64,000 bases of DNA from Protea cynaroides (taxonomy: Eukaryota > Streptophyta > Magnoliopsida > Proteales > Proteaceae): NCBI GenBank assembly GCA_028583415.1, contig CM053271.1:92026584-92090583 (forward strand), given 5' to 3'. The position numbers were made by a program, and so were the translations under genes. Below, in pieces: positions 22,993-32,804 of the stretch. Positions within the stretch are counted from its first letter, which is position 1; every line of letters begins with the position of its first letter. The notes below the pieces were generated by a model that worked only from the letters and a program-made list of their open reading frames with translations, was not told the DNA's origin and made no database searches.

Positions 22993-25287
22993 TGTGAAAC
23001 CTACATGCAAATTTCGGGGACGAAATTTCTTTTAAGGGTGGTAGAGTTGTAAGAACCGTGCTCTGAAAACCCGGTTTAACCTATGGTTTACATTCTGACA
23101 GGTCTCCCAATCATAACCGGACCGGAAGGCGAGGCCGGGTGACGAACCACGAGATCTAGGTATGAGAAACGATGTGTAAAAATATAATTTTTACATACCG
23201 ATCTCAGTACCGGTCTCACTCTGAGTGAGACCGGTATGTACAAATCGACTGGAGACGGACTCCAACGGGTCCCACACTCTGAATCGAAAATTAGGAAAAA
23301 ATTTTAGACGTGGGAGACCTTCCTAGAATGGTCTCCCACTATATATATGCCCATCATCCCCTCCTTAGATCCTTCCAAACATTATCAAACCCTATGCCGT
23401 CTGGAAGAGATCTGAGAAGGAGCAAGGAGGAAGGAGACCGCGTAAGAAGGGGGATCTTTCCGTTAGAGGAGCACAGCGCCATTCAACAAACACCGATAAG
23501 TGCTCAACCTATTTATTGATGTTAGGATTTTGGATCGGAGCCATGAAACGGCGTAACGATCCAAAATCCTAGAACCCCCAAAACCCTAATTCTCATTGAG
23601 ATCCAATCTAAGAATGAAGCGATGAAATAGTCGAAACCTAGATAACTAAACGAGTATTTGGACCTTAGAATGGTTTAGGAAAAACCCTAAAAACCAAGCC
23701 AATGATCGACGGGGGAGGGAGGTCTGAGATTGGACTCTCGAACCCATACCGCCGGACTTACCGGCTGGACATAAGTCCAACGGTATGGTCCTACGGTATA
23801 TACCGTCGGACATACCGGCTGGACTATAAGGTCCTGCGGTATGGTCCTATGGTATATACCGCAGGAACATACCAGTCTCGCTCAGAGTGAGACCGGTATA
23901 TACACAGGACGTACCGGTTTCACTATACTGAGACCGGTACTGTGACCGGTATGCTTACCGAAGCCTCTTGGCTTGGCCAAACTTGGTTCTGACCAACTGT
24001 AACCCTAATAATTTAATTCTAACCTATAAGTATGATCATGTAGGACCTGTAGACAGCGTGAGTGGACTGTGACGCAGAGCGGACTTGTTATCACGCGTCA
24101 GGTAAGGGATAAGACCCCAAACCCTAATTAACTAAATAACAGTAAATTGTTGTGATTACATTTGTATCTGTGTTTATTGTTTGTTGTTTGTGCATTTCAT
24201 ATTCCATTTAGTTATTTAAATTCTTATTATCTGTTCATGCATATTCGTATGCTAGGATGTTGTTTGTTTAGGCATGTGAATGTTTTTAGTTAGTGTGTGG
24301 AATGTGAAGGGGAGTGGAGCCCTAGATATATCCTCACACTACACCGTTTTGTATCGCCGTCTACCTTAGCGGGCATGGTGCGAATAGGGTATCAGGGGGA
24401 GAACGTGGGATTATGGCTCTGCCTGCCCACCAGACTCGAGCCCTATCTCTATGTCATAGGGAGCTGTGCTGGGGTAGGGCCATAGATACTGTGATGACAT
24501 ATAGGACTGGTTAGAAATAGAACCCACTTGCAAGGCCTTGCCAACAGGGATTTAGGTGTTGGTGTGGTGTAGGGTATTAGGGAGAGGACGTGGGATGGTG
24601 GCTCAGCCTGCCCACCAGACTCTAGCTTTATCTCTATACCGGAGTGAGTGATGTGGGCAACAGCAATAGTGTGGATTGTAGCCTGACTGTTGGGTGTGCT
24701 CACACTCTCGTGCATAGAGGTGCGGTGGCGTCAAACCTTACCTTAGCATTTTACAAGTTATACCTGACCCAATTGTAATGTTATCTCATGCATTTTGTAT
24801 GTTGCATTGGTCTTGTACTTTTACTGAGCTAAGTTATGAGCTCACCTGAATATATATTATCTTTTTCAGATCTTGATGCAGGTTATACAGGTGAAGACTT
24901 TATGGCTGCCCCAGCGTACGGTATAGTCACTACTATTGACACACAGGCAGTAGAGGACGAGCATGACGTCTCATGCGAGTGCTCATTCTGTGTGTTCCTT
25001 TAGGGATGGTTTATTTAAAAACAATTGTTTTTCTTCCAGTTGGGTATATACATTGTAATAATTTATTATTTATGTTTGTGAATGATGGCATAATTGGATA
25101 ATTATTTTATTTACAAATAGAAAGTCAGTTCATTTATCTATTTAAATCCGCTGCTATTTATTACTCTCTGATTATGTTAGATTGCTTGGAATGGTTTTTT
25201 GACACGGTCTATTAAGATCCTGGTGTGAGCCGTGGTTTAGAGACGGTTTACTCACACTTCTGGTTCAGCCAGAATTGGGGTGTGACA
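22993..25287 (+). repeat. Element A 5' LTR
   Basis: 2295 bp, TGTGAAACCTACATG...GGGGTGTGACA. Contains ACCGGT/GGTATG motif clusters (about 23190-23262 and 23741-23952), a TATA-like CTATATATAT at about 23339, donor-like and acceptor-like sites, an exon-like block (24044-24101, two bases shorter than in the other copy) and a small ORF near the end. The first 50 bases include GGGGACGAAATTTCTTTTAA, which elsewhere lies just before the LTR; here it is inside the LTR, as proved by the target duplication. Confidence 0.9.
24836..25003 (+). CDS. Small LTR-encoded ORF with CECxxC end (element A, 5' copy)
   Basis: 55 residues, ATG at 24836. Core DAGYTGEDFMAAPAYG, then EDEHDVSCECSFCVFL and stop. It aligns without gaps to the LTR ORFs at 63615, 57492, 47780 and 38511 (minus), with the same stop position, although the DNA differs at many third bases. 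The three cysteines in CECxxC suggest metal binding or disulfides; function unknown. A splice-acceptor-like TATCTTTTTCAG| at 24869 lies in frame, so the core could also be a last exon of a spliced leader. Confidence 0.55.
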   Translation: MSSPEYILSFSDLDAGYTGEDFMAAPAYGIVTTIDTQAVEDEHDVSCECSFCVFL

Positions 25288-25290
25288 ACT

Positions 25291-25302
25291 TGGTATCAAA
25301 GC
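25291..25302 (+). other. Element A primer-binding site, initiator-Met tRNA
   Basis: TGGTATCAAAGC, one G-to-A change from the usual TGGTATCAGAGC, three bases after the LTR. Confidence 0.85.
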
Positions 25303-25604
25303 TCTTAGGCTCTATCCAGCTAATCATTCTGCATCTAACTGTGTCCAATGAACTGAGATAGGAAATTAAAAATTTTAATAAAAACACACCATAAGCTTGT
25401 TTGATGTCTGATACTTAAGAAAAGACGCATAACATACTATTAATGAAAAAAAAATTTAAACACTGATGTTTTGAAAGAAAAACCAAAATAACCATTAAAC
25501 AACATGAAATTCCAAATGTACGATAGAATACAGTCCACGAGTCGAACAGTTACTCTGTTAACAAAATAAACTTCATATATATAAAATAATGAAACAAGAT
25601 CAGG

Positions 25605-26795
25605 CTATGGTGGAGTTGCGGGCCTGGGTGGTATCGGATCTGTGATATCATAATCACGCTCGTAAGCCTCTCTAAGCCAATGAACCTGGTCCTTTGTAAC
25701 CCATAGGCTATGAGCTAGACGCCCCAAGTCCTGACTCATCTCTCATTGAGCATCTCGAATCTCCATGAACATTCTCATCACTATATCTCGAAGAGGCTAG
25801 GATGGTAATGTTAATGGAGTACGCTGGGGTGCAAGTGTAGGGATGTCCTCCATGTGTGCATCCTCACCACCTCCTACCTCTGCTACGGCTGCCGCCTGGC
25901 TCCTAGGTGGAAGAGGACGAGCCTGTAGCTCCTCGTCACTAAGCTCTAGACTATCCATCTGCATCTTGTAGATAGCCTCTGCATCTATGTCAGAACTCAT
26001 AGTGACCTCAAAAGCTGTCTCTCCACGCCTGTCCACCCCTAAACGATGCAACAACTCTGTAATCAACCTACAATAGGGAAGATTGCCTGTTACATTGGGC
26101 CTCATAGCATGGATTATGGTGCGGATGATCAGGTAAGGCAGGCAGACTCGGTGCCTGGTAGTAACACAATAAGTAATGTACTGGGTCAATTGGGACACCT
26201 CCCCATAATGACCACTTTAGGGGACGATATTATGTTGTATGATGCGGCAATATAAGCGAGGCACTGGACGGAGGTTCACGGCTAGCATGATCCTACCCAG
26301 AAACAAAATCTGATCAGCGATCGCTACTCTCATATCCTCAGTGAGATACCCTTTTGCTCTGGGTGGACAGTAGACGAGCTCCCCGTCATCTGGGATCCCA
26401 AGAAGTGTTGCCAACTCTGTTGTATTGAAAGAGATCATCACCCCTTTCACAAAGCTAGTAATCCGAAGATCCCTAGCATGTTCCCAATCATTTGGATTCC
26501 CTTCCACCTCTAGGTTTGCAAAGAATTGTTTTACCAAATTGGGACAGGTGATTTCTTTATATTGAATAAAGGGCTACCATCCCATCGCCCCAAAAGCAGC
26601 CTCAACATCAAATTGGTGCAGGTGCTCTAAGTTCACAAAGCGACCAGATTCAATGCTTTTGACTTGGAACCATGGAAGATGTGCCTCTGCAGCCTCGGAC
26701 CGAAAAAATCTCTCATCATAGAGGCGGGGAGGAGGGTGTGGCCTATGCATACCCGGCGCATAAGATTGTTTACCTGCACCACGACGTCTAGACAT
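25605..26795 (-). pseudogene. Antisense accessory gene of element A
   Basis: One frame of 397 codons, ATG 26795 to TAG 25605, interrupted only by four nonsense codons (26574, 26217, 25797 and one near 25744) and no frameshift. N-terminus MSRRRGAGKQSYAPG; conserved middle LVKQFFANLEVEG, RDLRITSFVKGVMISFN, LATLLGIPDDGELVYCPP, IIQHNIVP and RGETAFEV; acidic region, then a helical stretch and a Pro-rich end. The layout recalls the 'putative plant transposon protein' domain (Transposase_32), from memory. Element C has a clear homologue in the same place and orientation. An intron (26804-27240) lies in its 5' UTR. It stands head-to-head with gag. Biochemical role unknown. Confidence 0.75.
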
Positions 26796-26803
26796 GTTGT
26801 AAA

Positions 26804-27240
26804 CTGTTAAGCAAAGGAAAATATGAGAAAGTTAGGAAAAATTGTCAAAATTTCGGCAGCGTAACAGCAGAAAATGGAAGAAAAGCCTCAAACTCGCCCA
26901 AATATGGGTAGGAGGACTTACATAGTGACACAATGCCATTACATGATCAAATAATTTTAACATAAGACAAGGAAATAGATGCATATCAGCAAAAATTTTC
27001 AAAATTTTGAAAAACCTAGAAACCTAGGTTAAAAAGTTGAAATTTTAGGATTTCTCCCAAACCAACCGATGGAACTTCGAATAGGTTGAGGGGTTTTGCT
27101 CATTGAGGCCCCAAGAACCCTTCTCAAACAAAGGAAGGAGTTTTCTACGGTTGAAAATTTTCAAATCAAGGAAAAATAAGTCTTGGGCATGAAAGACAAT
27201 GAGATTTTTCTCAAAGAGAGGAAGAAAAGGAGAAGCTTAC
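26804..27240 (-). other. 5'-UTR intron of the antisense gene, element A
   Basis: Minus strand: CCAAG|GTAAGC donor at 27240 and TTTGCTTAACAG| acceptor ending at 26804, eight bases before the ATG. 437 nt; the element C counterpart is 438 nt with equivalent borders. Confidence 0.65.
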
Positions 27241-27403
27241 CTTGGAATCGAGTTTAGTACTCTCCTTCGAGAGGAATCACTCCTAGAAACACCGGTTGGA
27301 GTCTAGAGACTCAGCAACTCGGAGAAGAATCGCCACCGGAGTAAATACCAAAGAGAAAAGAAAGAAATGAAACCAAAATCACGATTTTAAGCCTTTTTCT
27401 GTT

Positions 27404-27612
27404 ATACCGGTCGCACTCATGGTCTGGTGAGTCCAACCGGTACTCCTACGGTATGTGCTACCGGTATGTCCTGCGTATCGGTATGTACCGCAGGACATAC
27501 CGGTCTCACCGTACCACGACCAGTACCTTCTGGGGGGCTGGAAATTTTATACCGCTTCCCATACCGGCCGAGCCATTACTACAGATCCCCAAGCCGGTAT
27601 GGTACGACCGGA
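27404..27612. promoter_or_regulatory. Motif cluster between antisense gene and gag (element A)
   Basis: Dense ACCGGTA, TACCGGT, GGTATGT and CATACCGG words, the same set as in the two clusters of this element's LTRs. It lies upstream of the antisense-gene donor. A TATA-like CTATAAATA on minus (about 27684-27692) is just beyond it, so the cluster may sit in the antisense 5' UTR or promoter. Confidence 0.55.
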
Positions 27613-27796
27613 ATCAATAATTTTGCCTAGAAAATTCCGAGAAAAATTCAAAATTTTGTTTGCATTCTTTTCGATTGATGAATATTTATAGTGCATATAT
27701 GTTGAGACTGAATAATATCGTTTTGAATAATTGCCTCATTTGTCTCATATGTGTTCTATGCATTCAGATATCGTAAAGAAAATTCAATAGGCTACA

Positions 27797-29254
27797 ATGG
27801 TGAGAGGAAATGGTCATAGAATTCCTTGCAAACGCCGTCACTCAAGGGCACCTCCAATGGAAAGGAATTCAGGGACAAAAAACTCTGAAGAAAGTGAAGA
27901 GAGGGAAAATGGAGAAGAACATAACCCTCTCAATGGAAGTGGAAATCAGGTGAGAAAAAATGAAGAAGCTCCACTGTCGGGTCAAACACACATAAACTCT
28001 GAGACCCTAGTGCCAAATTTGGTCACCCACATGGAGGCACAGCAGAAGAAGTTCTTCGACGAAATGTTGAAGATGTTTAGGCCACCTGGGCCTGTATCGA
28101 CACATGCAAATATGCCATCCACAAACACCGAAAATGTAAATACGGTACTAGTGGGGGTTAGTACAGCTACTGAGGGACAACAACAACCGAACCAATACAA
28201 CACGGTTCCCTAACCGGTTACAGGGACCACCACCTCTAACCAGGACCAGGGTAAATATCAGGGTGCATATCAGGGTGCATAACATGGTGGATATCAGGGA
28301 GTGAATCAGAGTGGTTACTCATATCAGCCGTAATGGTATGGTCAGACAATGTATGGACAAGCACCATATGGACAGAGTAGTCTTTCTAGAGCGGTGGATG
28401 GATTTCTAAAGTTAAAACCACCAACTTTTACAAGAAAGCCAGGGAAACCACTATGGCCAGCACAATGGATAGCCGAGATGGAAAAGAACTTTCGTTTGCT
28501 GGAGTGTTCTGATGAGGAGAAAGTGTTATATGCCACCCATATGCTGAAGGAAGAAGCCAATGGATGGTGGAACTCGACCAGAGCATATTTGGAAACAAAG
28601 CACCGTATAATCACTTGGGCCATATTCAAAGAGGCCTTCTTTGAAAAATACTTTCCAAGGAGTTTCCGTGACTAGATGGAGAAGGAGTTCCTCAATCTAC
28701 AACAGTCTTAGATGACCGTAGAGGCATACCAACAAAAGTATGAGGAGTTGTTTTTCTTCGCTCCAACCAGTATACAGGAGGAAGAAACTAAAACCCGTCG
28801 CTTCACAATGGGTCTTCAGGGTGTCATAAGAGAACATGTGTTGGGGAAAGGACTGAGAATCTATAATGAGGCAGTACAGGTGGCTCGAGTCATTGAAGGC
28901 TATAGAGATAACTTCTTTGCACAGAATAGGGGTCTGAAGAGGCCTAACCCTGAGGTCCAAGGTGAAAGAAGCAACAGACCATATCATCCATTCAGGCCAC
29001 CAGCTAGCACTATGCCACCCAGACCTGTTCTTGTAGTAACATAGCAGGAAATGAGACAGAACACTAGTGTGAAGTGCTTCAATTGTCAACAGGTGGGTCA
29101 CTATGCCAGAACATGCCCACTACCAAAGAGGGAACCGCAACAAGGCAAAATGTATGCCATTACCACAGAGGAAGCAGCTGCATCACCTGATGTAGTCACT
29201 AGTATAATTCTATTCTTACTCCTTAGTTACTGCATTAATTGTATGAGCATATAG
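27797..29254 (+). pseudogene. Element A gag
   Basis: Single frame from ATG 27797, no frameshift, with in-frame stops at about 28211, 28277, 28330, 28673, 28709 and 29042, mostly at positions where Gln is expected. Domains: acidic/polar N-terminus; YQG/YGQ-rich linker; capsid region with PLWPAQWIAEMEKNFRLLEC, EKVLYATHMLKEEANGWWNS and IFKEAFFEKYFPRSFRD; zinc knuckle CFNCQQVGHYARTC (CX2CX4HX4C, intact). After DVVT the frame enters an intron-like spacer and ends at TAG near 29252. Makes the particle protein in a working element. Confidence 0.9.
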
Positions 29255-29287
29255 AACTAAAATAAAAATTAAAAACCTCAAGTACAG
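29202..29287 (+). other. Intron-like spacer between gag and protease (element A)
   Basis: ACTA|GTATAATTC at the left and GTACAG| at the right, 86 nt, contains in-frame stops. Removing it joins ...DVVT to NIAGVTVRVLFD in frame. The element C counterpart starts GTATGATTC. Possible regulated splicing of gag versus gag-pol. Confidence 0.5.
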
Positions 29288-32200
29288 TAAACATAGCAGG
29301 GGTAACCGTCAGAGTCCTGTTTGACCAAGGGCCACCCATTCCTTTGTGTCAGTATCGTTCAGAAAAGGACTAGATCAACCCATCAAGACTTTGGAACTAA
29401 GTATGTTAGTTCGATCCCCTATGGGAATGGAAGTGGTATTAGAAGAGTATTATGGGCCTTGCCAAGTACATATTGAAGGACGAGAGTTGGAAGCAAATCT
29501 AGTCCAGCTTGATATGTTAGATTTCGATGTCATTCTGGGAATGGACTGGTTATTTCAGCATTCAGTAAGCCTGTTATGTGCTGAGAAGAAGTTAGTGTTC
29601 AAGGACAGTGAAGGAACGGAGTTCAACTTTAAAGGGACTAAGTTTCCTAGGAAGAGAAAGCTTATACTCTCAGTCCTAAAAGCAAGGAAGTGCTTAGAGA
29701 AAGGGGGAGTAGGATACCTTGTATCAGTTGTGGATGTGACCGCTGACTTGCCAAAAATAGAGGATATCAAGGTAGTACGGGAATTTCCTGATGTATTCCC
29801 AGAAGACCTACTCTGATTACCACTAGACAGGGCGACTGAGTTTGTGATAGATCTCCTACCAGGGGTAGCGCCTGTGTCTAAAGCACCCTATAGGATGGAT
29901 CCTACAGAGTTGAAGGAGTTAAAAATCCAACTGCAAGAATTATTAGACAAGGGATTCATAAGGCAGAGTATCTCACCTTGGGGAGCACCTATGCTATTTG
30001 TCAAGAAGAAGGATGGTAGCATATGTCTTTGTGTGGACAATCGAGAGTTAAACAAGCTCACCATCAAGAATAGGTACCTACTACCTAGAATAGATGACTT
30101 GTTTTATCAACTGCAAGGTTCAAGTGTATTCTCAAAGATTGATCTGAGGTCAGGGTATCATCAACTCAAGATCAAGGAGGCAGACATTCCCAAGACAGCT
30201 TTCAGAACAAGATATGGACACTACGAGTTCCTTGTGATGTCCTTTAGGTTGACCAATGCACCTGCATCGTTTATGGAACTAATGAACCGAGTATTCCATG
30301 ACATGTTGGACACGTTGATTATAGTATTCATAGATGATATTTTAGTATACTCCAAGGACAAGGAGACGCATGCGATGCACTTGAGAGCGGCATTACAAAG
30401 ACTAAGAAGAGAGAAGCTCTATGCAAAGTTCAAGAAATTTGAATTTTGGCTAGACGAAGTGGCCTCTTGGGTCACGTGGTACCTACTAAAGAAATTAAGG
30501 TGGATCCCAACAAAATTTTTGCCATAGTAGGATGGGAGGTGCTGAAGACAGTTGCTAAAATTCGTAGCTTCCTGGGCTTAGTTGGATATTACAGAAGGTT
30601 GGTGGAAGATTATTCCAAGATTTCCGTTCCACTCACCAGGTTGACCAAGAAGGGGTAGAAGTTCGTATGGACTGAAGAATGTGAGAAATGCTTTCAGACA
30701 CTAAAGTCAAGACTGGTTTCAGCACCTATCTTGACTATTCCTGCTCCAGGCCTTCCATTCACACTGTATACAGATGCTTCAGGTTTGGGACTGGGATGTG
30801 TATTGTTGCAAGGAGAATAGGTGATCGCCTATGCATCAAGACAACTGAAGGAGCATGAGAAGAACTACCCTACTCATGACCTAGAATTGGCAGCAGTCAT
30901 TCATGCTATCAAGACTTGGAGGCACTACCTGTATGGTGAGAAATTTCAGATTAAGTCTGACCACAAAATCCTTATCTTTTCACCCAAAAAGACCTGAACA
31001 TGAGGCAGAGGAGGTGGATAGAATTACTCAAGGACTACGACTGTGACATCAGTAGCATCCAGGAAAAGAAAATATTGTAGCTGATGCTCTGAGTAGGAAA
31101 TGGGCATCGAACCCCAAAGCAGGGCCAAGTATAAATGCTGCTTTGTATGCTGCAGATTCTGGCTCATCAGAGAATGAAGAACAGCTCTTATTAAAGTCAG
31201 CAGACGACCCAGTGGAGCAAGGTTTGATACACAAGTTTACTCTTATGTTTGCAACACTAAAGATTTTGCCTGACCAAAAAGAGGAGGTAAAAGCAGCAGT
31301 CCTACAGGACCCATACCTCAGTACAGTACAAGAAGATTTGGAAAAGGGTAGAGCCAATCCTGATTTCACCTTGGATGCAGACAAGGTACTCAGATATCAT
31401 GGACGGTTATGCATACCTGAGAATGAGGATCTGGAATTTAGAAACCGAATCATGTTGGAAGCTCACTCCACTCCGTATTCAGTACATCCTGGAAGCACTA
31501 AGATGTACCATGACCTAAAGAGGTTGTACTGGTGGAGGGGTATGAAAGCAGATGTAGCCAGATATGTATTTCAATGTCTAAACTGCCAGCAAGTCAAAGC
31601 GAAAAGACAGAGGCCCGCAGGCTTATTGCAACCATTACCTGAGCCAGCATGGAAATGGGATTGTATTACCATGGATTTCGTCACTGGCCTACCTATGACT
31701 CCGAGGTCAGTGATTGCAGTTTGGGTAGTTGTAGACCGCCTCACCAAGACTGCAAGATTTATCCCTATCAGAACGCAATACACCATAGACAGGTTGGCAA
31801 AATTATATGTGGACAATATAGTCAGACTCCACGGTGTCCCAGAGAGTATAGTATCTGACAGAGATCCACGCTTCACATCAAAGTTCTGGGAATGACTACA
31901 AAAGGCCATGGGGACGAAACTAAAGTTCAGCACAGCCTTCCACCCTCAAACAGATGGTCAAGCAGAGAGGACCATCTAGATCCTAGAAGACATGCTTCGA
32001 GCATGTGCTATCGACTTTAAGGGGGCTTGGGATGAGAAGCTTTCACTCATCGAGTTTGCCTACAACAATAGCTACCAGGCTACGATCTAGATGGCTTCAT
32101 ATGAGGCATTGTATGGTAAGAAATATCGGACACCATTGTTATGGGATGAGGTTGGAGAATGATGGATCGTAGGACCAGAATTTGTGGAGGAAACTTGCAA

Positions 32201-32804
32201 AGCAGTGGATCAGATCAAGAATAGAGTAAAGACAGCTCAAGTGCGTCAAAAGCACTATGCTGATAACAGACGCCGAGACCTCGAATTCAACATAGGTGAT
32301 AAAGTGTTTTTGAAGGTATCACTAGTAAGAGGCTTAAAGAGGTTCGGAAAGAAAGGAAAACTGTGTTCTAGATATGTGGAACCATATGAGATTCTACCCC
32401 GATGTGGCAAAGTGGCCTATCAACTTGCATTGCCACCAGCGATGTCTAGTGTCCACAATGTCTTCCACGGGTCCTTACTGAAGAAGTACGTGAGAGACCC
32501 TTCGCATATTCTTGTTGCAGACCCCCCATATTTGACAGAAGACTTGACCTTCGAGGTGATACCAATCAATCTAATCAGTCAAAAGATACAGCAGCTTCGA
32601 AGGCGAGCTATACACTACGTCAAGGTAGTTTGGAAGAGCCAGGATGTAGAAGAAATCACCTGGGAGGAGGAGGATGCCATGCGACAAGAATACCCTCATC
32701 TTTTCAACTCTGAAGGTACATACAATTTCGGGGATGAAATTTATTTTAAGGGTGGGGGAATTGTGAGACCTACATGTAAATTTTGGGGACGAAATTTCTT
32801 TTAA
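29288..32804 (+). pseudogene. Element A pol: protease, RT, RNase H, integrase, chromodomain-like end
   Basis: Protease: VLFD then a lost base in the DSG active-site region (about 29325) shifts the frame. RT: FVKKKDGSICLCVDNREL, SKIDLRSGYHQLKIKEADIP, catalytic FIDDILVYSKDKE. Frameshift at about 30462. RNase H: FTLYTDASGLGLGCVLLQGE, TAG near 30819, frameshifts near 30975 and 31050. Integrase: zinc H...H...CLNCQQVK, then DCITMDF, SDRDPRFTSKF and HPQTDGQAE (D,D,E core). Stops at about 31893, 31975, 32088 and 32162. C-terminus VKVVWKSQDVEEITWEEEDA, then YPHLF, the chromodomain-like end of the Tekay/Del lineage. The last stop lies inside the LTR. Confidence 0.92.
32747..32761 (+). other. Element A polypurine tract
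   Basis: AAGGGTGGGGGAATT directly before the 3' LTR start TGTGAGACC. Confidence 0.75.

Noticed and set aside
24449..24715. Minus-strand frame of 88 codons in the element A LTR, with similar frames at 34279, 47506 and 57075
   Set aside because: Antisense shadow of conserved LTR sequence around the TATCAGG/GGGCTTACGTGTTGG region; many in-frame breaks between copies and no sign of codon-level conservation.
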